Assembly (NCBI RefSeq): GCF_007828035.1
Contig: NZ_VITV01000004.1
Coordinates: 449,559 to 513,558 of the forward strand
Length of the DNA stretch: 64,000 nt
Direction: 5' to 3'
DNA from: Nitrospirillum amazonense
GTDB lineage: Bacteria > Pseudomonadota > Alphaproteobacteria > Azospirillales > Azospirillaceae
The notes beneath the pieces are model-generated. The model was not told the origin of the DNA and ran no database searches. It worked only from the letters and a program-made list of their open reading frames with translations. The translations under genes were made by a program, and so were the position numbers. Positions within the stretch are counted from its first letter, which is position 1, and each line of letters opens with the position of its first letter. Below are positions 1 through 8,531 of this stretch, piece after piece.

Positions 1-492
1 AAGCTGGGCTTCCTGCCTGGCGACATGCGCGAGAAGGTCGATCCCTATCTGCGGCCGCTCTACGACGCCCTGCACGATATGCTGCCGGCGGAGCAGGTGG
101 CTAAGCGCCTGGTGTCGGGCGAGATCGAGGTGGCGCCCTTGGCCTTCATGCGTGGCCGCACCCTGGCCAACGCCTTCGTCGTGCTGGACGAGGCGCAGAA
201 CACCACGCCCATGCAGATGAAGATGTTCCTGACCCGCCTGGGCGAAGGCAGCCGCATGGCCATCACCGGCGACCTCAGCCAGGTGGACCTGCCCAGCGGC
301 GTGAAGTCCGGCCTGCGCGAGGCGGTGGAGGTGCTGGAGGGTGTGGAGGGGGCGGCCTTCGTCCACTTCTCCGCCGCCGATGTGGTGCGGCACCCCCTGG
401 TCGGCCGCATCGTCGACGCCTATGACCGCGCCGACGCCCGCAGGAAGCGCCTCGCCGACAAGGCCAAGGCACCGGTGGAAGCCGGAGAATGA
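1..492 (+). CDS. phoH: PhoH-family ATPase, 3' part only
   Basis: The gene enters the window already open; codon 1 of the window is in frame, and 163 residues are visible up to the TGA. The segment [17 protein letters not shown] and the Walker-B-like [14 protein letters not shown] (about residues 60-73), followed by an [11 protein letters not shown] stretch, are the hallmark of the PhoH/YbeZ C-terminal ATPase domain. YbeZ-type PhoH proteins work with the endoribonuclease YbeY in rRNA maturation, and ybeY follows directly with a 4-bp overlap. The N-terminal half, including the Walker A loop, lies upstream of the window. Identification is firm; completeness cannot be judged. Confidence 0.95.
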   Translation, partial: KLGFLPGDMREKVDPYLRPLYDALHDMLPAEQVAKRLVSGEIEVAPLAFMRGRTLANAFVVLDEAQNTTPMQMKMFLTRLGEGSRMAITGDLSQVDLPSGVKSGLREAVEVLEGVEGAAFVHFSAADVVRHPLVGRIVDAYDRADARRKRLADKAKAPVEAGE

Positions 493-1085
493 TCATGGGC
501 ATGGCTCGGGCCGACACCCTGGAGATCATCGTCGAGATCGAGGCTGGCGGCTGGGAAGCCAGCATTCCCGGCGTGGAGCATCTCGTGACCGCCGCCGCGC
601 GCAAGGCCCTGGCCCGGGCGCTGGCGGTGGATGCCGACGCCCTGCCGGAAGGTGAGGGCGAGGTCTCCATCCTGCTGTCCGACAACGCCGCCGTGCGGGT
701 GCTGAACCACCAGTACCGGGGGAAGGACAAGCCCACCAATGTCCTGTCCTTCCCCATGCTGGACCAGGACGACGACGAGGACGGGTTTGAGCTGCCGGAA
801 GGGATGGAACGCCCGCCCTACCTGCTGGGCGACATCATCCTGGCGTATGAAACCTTGATGACGGAGGCGGCGGAACAGAACAAACCCGTCGCCAACCACT
901 TGACCCACCTTGTGATCCATGGCGTGCTGCACTTATTGGGCTATGATCACATTGAGGACGCCGAGGCCGAGACCATGGAACGGCTGGAGACGGCGATCCT
1001 GGCGGACATGGGCATCGCCGATCCCTACCGGGACGGTGCCGGCCCCACCCGCGAAGACCCTCAGAGCGAAGAGACCACGCACTAA
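489..1085 (+). CDS. ybeY: Endoribonuclease YbeY (rRNA maturation factor)
   Basis: A 198-residue protein whose ATG overlaps the phoH stop codon (ATGA), implying translational coupling. It carries the zinc site [11 protein letters not shown] at residues 144-154, so H144, H148 and H154 are the metal ligands, plus the upstream block [19 protein letters not shown] typical of the UPF0054/YbeY family. YbeY is a single-strand-specific RNase needed for 16S rRNA 3'-end processing and 70S quality control. The acidic insertion [16 protein letters not shown] (about residues 96-111) and the C-terminal tail make it longer than the E. coli protein, which is common in alphaproteobacteria. An internal ATG at codon 3 is an alternative start. 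Confidence 0.95.
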   Translation: MIMGMARADTLEIIVEIEAGGWEASIPGVEHLVTAAARKALARALAVDADALPEGEGEVSILLSDNAAVRVLNHQYRGKDKPTNVLSFPMLDQDDDEDGFELPEGMERPPYLLGDIILAYETLMTEAAEQNKPVANHLTHLVIHGVLHLLGYDHIEDAEAETMERLETAILADMGIADPYRDGAGPTREDPQSEETTH

Positions 1086-1088
1086 CCG

Positions 1089-2015
1089 ATGGCCGATCTT
1101 TCCGACAGTCGAACGCCCCGTGAAGACGGGGCCGAAGATCACGGGTCACTGACCCAGCAATTCCGGGGCTGGCTGCGGGCCGCCCTGGGCGGGCGCGTGG
1201 ATCCCACGCTGCGCGACACCATTGAAGAGCTGATCGAGGAGAGCAGCGCGGACGAGACGTCCGTGGGCGGCAATGAGCGCACGCTGCTGGCCAACATCCT
1301 GAAGCTCCGGGGGCGCACCGTGGTCGACATCATGGTGCCGCGCGCCGATATCCTGGGCATCGAGGCGTCGATCAGCCTGCCCGACCTCATCCGCCGCTTT
1401 TCCGAGGACGCGCACTCGCGCATGCCGGTCTACCGCGAGACCTTGGACGACGTGATCGGCATGGTCCACATCAAGGACATTCTGGCGGTGGTGGCGGACC
1501 AGCGGCCCTTCGACCTGGAATCCATCGTGCGCGAGGTGCAGATCGTGGCACCCAGCATGCCGGTGCTGGACCTGCTGCTGCACATGCGCCAGGCGCACCA
1601 GCACATGGCCCTGGTGGTGGATGAGTTCGGCGGCATCGACGGTCTGGTGACCATCGAGGATCTGGTGGAGGAGATTGTCGGCGAGATTGAGGACGAACAT
1701 GACGACGCGGTGCAGCCGCGCATCATGGAACGGCCCGACGGCACCCTGATCGCCGACGCTCGCCTGCCGCTGGAGGATTTCGAGGCGCGCGTCGGCGCCG
1801 TCCTGGATGACGAGGAGCGGGAGGAGGTCGATACCCTGGGCGGCCTGGTGTTCTCGCTGGCCGGCCGCATCCCGCGCCGGGGCGAAACGTTGGTCCATCC
1901 CTCGGGCATCGAGTTCGAGGTGGTGGACGCCGACCCCCGCCGCATCAAGCGGCTGCGCGTCCGCAATCTGCCCCAGGCGGCCGGCCAGGACATGCCGGTG
2001 GCGACCGGCTCCTGA
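1089..2015 (+). CDS. corC: CBS-domain CorC/TlyC-type transporter-associated protein
   Basis: 308 residues, starting 3 bp after ybeY in the same operon. It lacks the transmembrane DUF21 domain, so it is the soluble CorC/YbeX form. An N-terminal linker is followed by two CBS domains (about residues 75-200; motifs VVDIMVPRADI and DEFGGIDGLVTIEDLVEEIVGEI) and a CorC_HlyC FAD-like domain at the C-terminus (about 215-295, with VDTLGGLVFSLAGRIPRRGE). The family is linked to Mg/Co efflux and, through ybeX genetics, to ribosome homeostasis. The order phoH-ybeY-corC-lnt is widely conserved and supports the call. The often-used name hemolysin C is historical. Confidence 0.92.
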   Translation: MADLSDSRTPREDGAEDHGSLTQQFRGWLRAALGGRVDPTLRDTIEELIEESSADETSVGGNERTLLANILKLRGRTVVDIMVPRADILGIEASISLPDLIRRFSEDAHSRMPVYRETLDDVIGMVHIKDILAVVADQRPFDLESIVREVQIVAPSMPVLDLLLHMRQAHQHMALVVDEFGGIDGLVTIEDLVEEIVGEIEDEHDDAVQPRIMERPDGTLIADARLPLEDFEARVGAVLDDEEREEVDTLGGLVFSLAGRIPRRGETLVHPSGIEFEVVDADPRRIKRLRVRNLPQAAGQDMPVATGS

Positions 2016-2054
2016 ACGTCCCGACGCTGCCCGTAATCGGAGACCATCTCTATC

Positions 2055-3734
2055 GTGAGCCTGCCTGACCGTCTGGCCCGCCTCGCCACCCGCATGCGCG
2101 GGAGCGGACGCTGGCGCCGCCTGGGTTTGGCCGCCCTGCTGGGTGGCCTCGCCACCCTGGCCATGCCGCCCGTCAACGCCGTGCCCGTGCTGTGGCTGGC
2201 CTTCCCCGGGCTGATCTGGCTGTTGGACGGGGTGGAGCGCCCGGCCGCCGCCTTCTGGACGGGCCTGGCGTTCGCCTTCGGCCATTTCGTGCTGAGCCTC
2301 TACTGGGTGGGCGAGGCGCTGCTGGTCTTCCCACGCTTCTGGGCCTTGCTGCCCTTCGCCGTGGCCGGCCTGCCCTTCCTGCTGGGCTTGTTCGTGGGTA
2401 CGGGCACGCTGGTGTGGTGGGCGCTGGTGCGTCGCTTTCGGATCGGGGGTGTCGCCCGCTGCCTGCTGTTTGCGGTGCTGTGGACGGTGGTGGAGTATGT
2501 GCGCGGCCACGCCTTCACCGGTTTTCCCTGGAACCTCATGGGCTATGTCTGGGTGGGGCTGCCGGGGCCGGCGCAGGTGGGCTCGCTCATCGGCGTCTAC
2601 GGCCTGTCGCTGCTGACGGTGCTGCCCGCCAGCCTGCCGGCGGTCCTGGCCGATGGCGGGCGGCGGCCCTGGACGGCGCCGGTGATGGGCCTGGGTCTAA
2701 TCATCCTCATGACCATCTACGGCGTTGTGCGCGTGCCGGCGGGTGAGGCGCCGCTGGTGCCGGGTGTCATGCTGCGCCTGGTGCAGCCCAACATCGCCCA
2801 GACAGATAAGTGGAACGCGGATGCGGAACTGGATCATGTCCGCCTGCTGCTGGCGCTGTCACGCCAGCCGCAGCCGCCGGGCCAGGCGCCCGTCACCACC
2901 CTGGTCTGGCCGGAGACGGCCGTGCCCTATCTGCTGGAGGACGAGCCGGAGCTGCTGAAGGCCGTGGGCCAAGTGACGCCGCGCGGGGGCCTGACCCTGA
3001 CGGGCAGCCTGCGCCTGACGCCAGCCGGCACACCCGGCGCGCAGGACGGCACCGACACCTACTGGAACAGCCTGGTGGTGGTGAACGATGAGGGCCAGGC
3101 GCTGGGCCATTACGACAAGGCCCACCTGGTGCCGTTCGGCGAATACACCCCCTTCCGCCGCTGGCTGCCCCTGCGCGCGGTGGCGCTGGTGTCGCCGGGC
3201 AACTCCATCCTGGGGTCGGGGCCGGGGCCCCGTACCCTGGACCTGCCCGGCCTGCCGCCGGCCAGCCCGCTGATCTGCTACGAGGTCATCTTCCCCGGCA
3301 TGGTGACGGCGCAGGAGGCGGGGACCGGCCCCGGAGAAAACCAGAACGGAAAGGGGGATGCGACAAAGGATCGCCCCTCACCGGAACGTCCAAGGTGGTT
3401 GCTCAATGTCACCAACGACGCCTGGTTCGGCCGCACGGCCGGGCCGCATCAGCACCTGGCCATCGCCACCATGCGCGCCATCGAGGAAGGTTTGCCCCTG
3501 GTGCGCGCCGCCAATACCGGTATCTCCGCGGTGGTAGATCCCTATGGGCGCGAACTGGGTCATTTGGCATTGGGCTCCCGGGGAGTTCTGGACCTTCCGC
3601 TCCCGCAGTCTACGCCCTGGCCTACACCTTATGCCCGATGGGGTGATGGCCCCTTGGCCGCTTTACTCTTGGCTGTATTGGGCGTTATCTATTTTTTCAC
3701 GCTTCGGATGTATCAGGGTAGGCAGTGCCCTTGA
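2055..3734 (+). CDS. lnt: Apolipoprotein N-acyltransferase
   Basis: 559 residues from a GTG start. About six hydrophobic segments span residues 15-220, followed by a nitrilase-like domain. The catalytic triad is visible: E287 in WPETAVPY, K355 in YDKAHLVPFGEYTPF and C408 in LICYEVIFP, with the conserved NVTNDAWFG further on. Lnt N-acylates the diacylglyceryl-cysteine of lipoproteins in the inner membrane. Between the Cys and NVTNDAWFG lies an extra Gly/Glu/Pro/Lys-rich stretch (about residues 415-440) that I read as a lineage insertion. The position after corC matches many alphaproteobacteria. A final hydrophobic helix lies near residues 533-550. Confidence 0.95.
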   Translation: MSLPDRLARLATRMRGSGRWRRLGLAALLGGLATLAMPPVNAVPVLWLAFPGLIWLLDGVERPAAAFWTGLAFAFGHFVLSLYWVGEALLVFPRFWALLPFAVAGLPFLLGLFVGTGTLVWWALVRRFRIGGVARCLLFAVLWTVVEYVRGHAFTGFPWNLMGYVWVGLPGPAQVGSLIGVYGLSLLTVLPASLPAVLADGGRRPWTAPVMGLGLIILMTIYGVVRVPAGEAPLVPGVMLRLVQPNIAQTDKWNADAELDHVRLLLALSRQPQPPGQAPVTTLVWPETAVPYLLEDEPELLKAVGQVTPRGGLTLTGSLRLTPAGTPGAQDGTDTYWNSLVVVNDEGQALGHYDKAHLVPFGEYTPFRRWLPLRAVALVSPGNSILGSGPGPRTLDLPGLPPASPLICYEVIFPGMVTAQEAGTGPGENQNGKGDATKDRPSPERPRWLLNVTNDAWFGRTAGPHQHLAIATMRAIEEGLPLVRAANTGISAVVDPYGRELGHLALGSRGVLDLPLPQSTPWPTPYARWGDGPLAALLLAVLGVIYFFTLRMYQGRQCP

Positions 3735-3985
3735 GATGTCCATGACCGGATGTCCGTAACCGGGCGCCGAAGGGACCCGTGGCGGAGCCGTCGGGGTCAA
3801 TGACCCCGCGATTGTCACCAGGACCAGGCGCCGGCTTGTGGTCGTATGGATCACGCCCCCATATGAGGTTGGCGGACCGAACAAGGGCCGGGGAGCGGGA
3901 CGGTGGGATGCGGGCGGCGTGCCTTGACCACCCCTGAACGCTTGGCTTAGGGTCGTAATCGATCCGTAACGTGAGGATTTGGATC

Positions 3986-4456
3986 ATGGAGAGTGTAATT
4001 GGGGCCCGCCGTTCCACCGGTGGGCGGCCTCGGATCGGAAAGCCCAACCCGATCGACGTTCACGTCGGCAGCCGCGTGCGCCTGCGCCGCACCCTGCTGG
4101 GCATGAGCCAGGAGAAGCTGGGCGAGGCCATTGGCCTGACCTTCCAGCAGGTGCAGAAGTACGAGCGCGGCGCCAACCGCATCGGCGCCTCGCGGCTGTT
4201 CGACCTGTCGCGCGTGCTGGACGTGCCGGTATCCTTCTTCTTCGACGACATGGCCGGCGACACGCCGAACGACGTCGTGGATGAGGCGCTGTCGCCCGAT
4301 ATGGGCTTCGACGCCGACCCGATGGCCAAGCGTGAGACCCTGGAACTGGTCCGCGCCTACTATCGCATCTCCGATCCCGCCGTGCGCAAGCGCCTGTTCG
4401 AACTGACCAAGGCCGTCGCCAATTCCGGTGTGGAATCTGTGTCTGACGTGGCGTGA
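3986..4456 (+). CDS. XRE/Cro-CI family helix-turn-helix regulator
   Basis: 156 residues. The ATG at 3986 is preceded by GAGGA with 8-nt spacing, so I prefer it to the GTG at 3971. The HTH spans about residues 25-80 (VGSRVRLRRTLLGMSQEKL, then FQQVQKYERGANRIGASRL). The C-terminal part (RETLELVRAYYRISDPAVRKRLFELTKAV) is the usual short tail of this alphaproteobacterial family, which sits between lnt and metK in many genomes. Its target is unknown. The location suggests a link to S-adenosylmethionine supply, but that is inference. A strong terminator at 4494-4535 separates it from metK. Confidence 0.9.
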   Translation: MESVIGARRSTGGRPRIGKPNPIDVHVGSRVRLRRTLLGMSQEKLGEAIGLTFQQVQKYERGANRIGASRLFDLSRVLDVPVSFFFDDMAGDTPNDVVDEALSPDMGFDADPMAKRETLELVRAYYRISDPAVRKRLFELTKAVANSGVESVSDVA

Positions 4457-4493
4457 TAGGGTCTGCCCCTTGACCGTTCTGTAGAAGCCTGCG

Positions 4494-4535
4494 AAAAAAC
4501 GCCGCCTGGCTGCGAAAGCCCGGGCGGCGTTTTTT
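4494..4535 (+). terminator. Rho-independent terminator after the XRE gene
   Basis: Perfect 13-bp stem: AAAAAACGCCGCC at 4494-4506 pairs with 4523-4535, which ends in six T. It closes the phoH-to-XRE transcription unit 57 bp before metK, so metK needs its own promoter in the short remaining gap or depends on read-through. Confidence 0.9.
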
Positions 4536-4592
4536 GTCGATATCACATCACTCCGCCGTAAATAGCCGTCGTTAATTTAGCCGAGGCGTCCC

Positions 4593-5753
<1,161 letters not shown>

Positions 5754-5775
5754 GGTTCCACCGTCCTGACGCCCG

Positions 5776-5817
5776 GGGCCCTGGCCGATCGACGGATTGG
5801 CCAGGGCCCTTGGCTTT
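5776..5817 (+). terminator. Terminator-like hairpin after metK
   Basis: Perfect 11-bp GC-rich stem (5776-5786 pairing with 5799-5809) followed by TTGGCTTTT. The T run is interrupted, so it may be a weak terminator. It lies 28 bp before the trmB start and could permit partial read-through. Confidence 0.7.
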
Positions 5818-5844
5818 TCTGCCCTAGCTGTTTCTGATCGCACC

Positions 5845-6555
5845 ATGACGGACGATACTCCCGCCCAGCACCGCGCCCTGCTTTACGGGCGTCGTCGCGG
5901 CCGGCCGCTGCGCCAGCACCGCACCAGCCTGATCGAGGGGCTGTTGCCGCGCCTGCAGCTGGATCCGCCGGCGGCGGGGGGGATCATCGATCCCGCGACC
6001 CTGTTCCCCACTCCCAAGCGCGACCTGTGGTTCGAGGTCGGCTTCGGCGGGGGGGAGCATCTGGCCCAACAGGCGGCCGCCAACCCCGAGATCGGCTTCA
6101 TCGGGTGCGAGCCCTTCATCAACGGCGTCGCCAACCTGCTGCAGCATGTCGAGGCGCAGAACCTGTCCGGCAATATCCGCGTCTGCCCGGATGACGCCCG
6201 GCCCATCCTGGACGCCCTGCCCGAGGCCAGCGTGGGCCGCGTCTTCGTGCTGTTCGCCGATCCCTGGCCCAAGCTGCGCCACGCCGAACGCCGTTTCATC
6301 GGCCCCGCCAACCTATCCCGCCTGGCCCGCGTGCTGCGCGACGGCGCCGAACTGCGCCTGGCCACCGACGACCAACAGCTGTGCCGCTGGATGCTGGAGC
6401 ATACCTGGCGCCATCCCGATTTCGAATGGCTGGCCGACAGGGCGTCGGACTGGCGCGTGCCGCCGGCCGACTGGGTCCAGACCCGCTACGAGCAGAAGGC
6501 GCTGGAGGCGGGACGGGTGCCGGTGTACCTGCGCTTCCGCAGGCGGGATCGTTAG
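5845..6555 (+). CDS. trmB: tRNA (guanine-N7-)-methyltransferase
   Basis: 236 residues from the ATG at 5845 (the frame is open further upstream, but the metK terminator lies there). Motifs: YGRRRGRPLRQHR at the N-terminus, the SAM site WFEVGFGGGEHL (about residues 61-72), IGCEPFINGV, and VFVLFADPWPKLRHAERRF (about 133-151), the TrmB signature. It methylates N7 of G46 in the variable loop of many tRNAs. metK-trmB adjacency is common in alphaproteobacteria and fits a SAM supplier next to a SAM user. The gene runs straight into the dispersed repeat at 6561. Confidence 0.95.
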   Translation: MTDDTPAQHRALLYGRRRGRPLRQHRTSLIEGLLPRLQLDPPAAGGIIDPATLFPTPKRDLWFEVGFGGGEHLAQQAAANPEIGFIGCEPFINGVANLLQHVEAQNLSGNIRVCPDDARPILDALPEASVGRVFVLFADPWPKLRHAERRFIGPANLSRLARVLRDGAELRLATDDQQLCRWMLEHTWRHPDFEWLADRASDWRVPPADWVQTRYEQKALEAGRVPVYLRFRRRDR

Positions 6556-6560
6556 TTCCT

Positions 6561-6679
6561 CAAGCGCCGGCGTGGCCATCCGGCCACTCGGCTGTCCTCA
6601 GTTTCCAGTCCGCTTGCGCTCGCCGGAAACTTCCGGCGGCCCCGTCGGGGCCTGCGGCATGAGGTGGTGCCTCATGCCG
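6561..6679 (+). repeat. Dispersed intergenic palindromic repeat, copy A
   Basis: A ~119-bp element in the gap between convergent trmB and the serine hydrolase gene. It aligns along its whole length with 15079-15198 and with the reverse complement of 29467-29589. Shared core blocks are CAAGCG(C/G)CGG, a GCATCC/CCATCC block, TCCTC, AGTCCGCTT-like, CGCTCGC and TCCGGCGGCCC. It ends in two hairpins: GGCCCC-GTC-GGGGCC, then CGGCATGAGG pairing with CCTCATGCCG (10-bp perfect stem ending at 6679). Seen directly. Possible roles are bidirectional terminator, REP-like element or small RNA 3' end. Confidence 0.75.
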
Positions 6680-6699
6680 TCTTTGGCGCGTTGATCGAG

Positions 6700-7767
6700 T
6701 CAGGCGCGAGGGGTCGCGCCCAGCAGTGCGTCGGCGAACTGGTCCATGGTTTTCTGCGACAGGGCGGTGTTGTTCATCAGTACCACGGTGCGCCGGCCGT
6801 CCAGCCGATGGCCCAGCACCAGGCGATAGCCCGCCGTGCGGCCCGTTTCCCAACCCGCCGGCACAGTCCGACCCTCGATGGTCAGGCGGCGCACCCGGCC
6901 GCCCAGGGCGTAGTCCTCGGCGGGCACCTCCACATGCGTCAACTGGCGGCGGGACTCCCCCGTGAGGAAATCCGTGTCGAACACCAGGTGGGCGGCGCGC
7001 ATCAGGTCGGGGGCCGTGCTGGCATAGCCGCCGGAGGCGGCCAGATAGGGCCGGCGATCATTGCGCCAGCGGTCGGGCGGGTTGGTGGCGCGGTACGAGG
7101 GCGCCGCCGCCGCCAGCATCGCGTCGGTGGCCCCCGTCGCCTTCAGGCCCAGCGGGTCCAAGGTGATGGAGCGTACCGCCGCCTGGAAGGGCATGCCGGT
7201 CACCCGCTCCACCGCCGCGATCACCACGATCCAGTTCACCGGGTGGTAGTCGAACCGGGCGCCCGGTTCGAACGCCAGGTCGCCCTGGCTGAAGCGGGTC
7301 AGGGCCTGGGCGGTGGTCAGGTCGGTCTGCAGCAGGGTGGGGTCGGCCTTGGCCTCGGCGATGAACAGGTTGGGCAGGCCGCTGGCGTTGCACAGCAGGC
7401 GCCGCAACGTCAGCCTGGCGCCGGTGTCGGCGCGATAATCGGGCAGGGCTCGGGTCAGCGGCGCGTCCAGGTCCAGCAGGCCGCGCTCCATCAGCTTCAG
7501 CACGGTCACCGCGGTCAGCCATTTGCTGATGGAGGCAATGGCGTAGGGGGTGTCGGCCTTGGCCGGCACCTTGGCCTCGATATCGGCATAGCCCACGGTG
7601 CGGACGTAATCGGCCTTGCCCGCACGGCCCAGCATGACCACGCCCTGGAATCCGGCATCACGGACGAAGGCATCGACCACCGTGTCCGGATGATGGGCGG
7701 CGAAAGCGGACGTGGACAGCAGCGGCAGGCCGGCCCCGGCCCGCAGCACGGCGCGGCGGTTCAGCAT
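6700..7767 (-). CDS. Tat-exported serine hydrolase of the beta-lactamase/class C family
   Basis: 355 residues. The N-terminus MLNRRAVLRAGAGLPLL is a twin-arginine-type signal ending near AFA (residue 23), so the product is probably periplasmic. The SxxK motif is S79-I-S-K82; a degenerate second motif, Y174-H-P-V-N-W, lies where the family usually has YxN, so the Asn is not at its normal place. Members range from D-aminopeptidases and esterases to beta-lactamases, and the substrate cannot be told here. Its ATG lies inside the last 7 bp of the upstream alpha/beta hydrolase gene, so the two are translationally coupled. It is unlikely to be a true antibiotic-resistance gene. Confidence 0.85.
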   Translation of the reverse strand: MLNRRAVLRAGAGLPLLSTSAFAAHHPDTVVDAFVRDAGFQGVVMLGRAGKADYVRTVGYADIEAKVPAKADTPYAIASISKWLTAVTVLKLMERGLLDLDAPLTRALPDYRADTGARLTLRRLLCNASGLPNLFIAEAKADPTLLQTDLTTAQALTRFSQGDLAFEPGARFDYHPVNWIVVIAAVERVTGMPFQAAVRSITLDPLGLKATGATDAMLAAAAPSYRATNPPDRWRNDRRPYLAASGGYASTAPDLMRAAHLVFDTDFLTGESRRQLTHVEVPAEDYALGGRVRRLTIEGRTVPAGWETGRTAGYRLVLGHRLDGRRTVVLMNNTALSQKTMDQFADALLGATPRA

Positions 7768-8516
7768 GGCAGCAACTCACCCACCTGGTGGGTGATCAGG
7801 TCCAGATCCTGCGGCCGGGACAGGCGGTGGTCGCCGTCCTTCACCAGGGTGATGCGCACATCGTCATGGGTGATGGCTGCCGCCAAATCCAGGCTGGTCT
7901 GCCAGGGCACGTCGGGGTCGCGCTGGCCGTGGATCAGGCGCACGGGCACGGGCGGCAGCGCCAGGGGCTGGTCCAGCAGCAGGTGCCGCCGGCCATCCTC
8001 GATCAGGGCTTTGGTGATGGGATATCCCGCGTCGTCATAGAGTGAGGGCTGGCGCCATTCGCCGTCACGCTCCAGCGTGGCGCGGGCCTCGGCGTCCATC
8101 CGCGCCCACATCAGCCGTTCGGTGAAGTCCGGCGCCGGGGCGATACCCACCAGCGCGCGCAACCGGTCCGGCCGGGCCAGGGCCGCCAGCAGCATGATCC
8201 AGCCGCCCATGCTGGACCCCACCAGGATCTGCGGACCCTCCGTCACCGCGTCCAGCACCGCGACGGCATCCTCCGCCCAGGTGCCGATGGTGCCGTCGCG
8301 GAAATCGCCGCTTGAGACGCCGTGACCCTGGTAGTCGAACCGGACGAAGGCGTGACCGCGCTCCTGGGCGTAGGCTTCCAGCGCGGTGGCCTTGCTGCCC
8401 GTCATGTCGGACTTGAGCCCGCCCAGAAAGACAATTCCGGGGCTGCGGCCGGGGCTCCGTCGATAGGCTATGGTGGCGGGCCCCCGCTGTACGCTATGTA
8501 TCGACGTCCCCGCCAT
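7761..8516 (-). CDS. Alpha/beta hydrolase
   Basis: 251 residues from the ATG at 8516, which has a good ribosome site (GGGGAAGG about 5 nt upstream). The frame stays open far upstream, but that part is antisense to the glycosyltransferase gene. The fold motifs are clear: FDYQGHGVSSG (residues 60-70), nucleophile elbow G100-S-S102-M-G104, acid D200 in HGQRDPDVPW and H230 in DGDHRLS. It resembles the ABHD10/palmitoyl-thioesterase-like carboxylesterases common in alphaproteobacteria. The substrate is unknown. It is transcribed with the serine hydrolase downstream and starts only 15 bp from the divergent glycosyltransferase start. Confidence 0.88.
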   Translation of the reverse strand: MAGTSIHSVQRGPATIAYRRSPGRSPGIVFLGGLKSDMTGSKATALEAYAQERGHAFVRFDYQGHGVSSGDFRDGTIGTWAEDAVAVLDAVTEGPQILVGSSMGGWIMLLAALARPDRLRALVGIAPAPDFTERLMWARMDAEARATLERDGEWRQPSLYDDAGYPITKALIEDGRRHLLLDQPLALPPVPVRLIHGQRDPDVPWQTSLDLAAAITHDDVRITLVKDGDHRLSRPQDLDLITHQVGELLPC

Positions 8517-8531
8517 GCTTGCCTTCCCCAG

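Noticed and set aside
4536-4592. SAM-sensing riboswitch before metK
   Set aside because: The gap between the terminator and the start is under 60 bp and shows none of the conserved SAM-II, SAM/SAH or related pseudoknot blocks I know.
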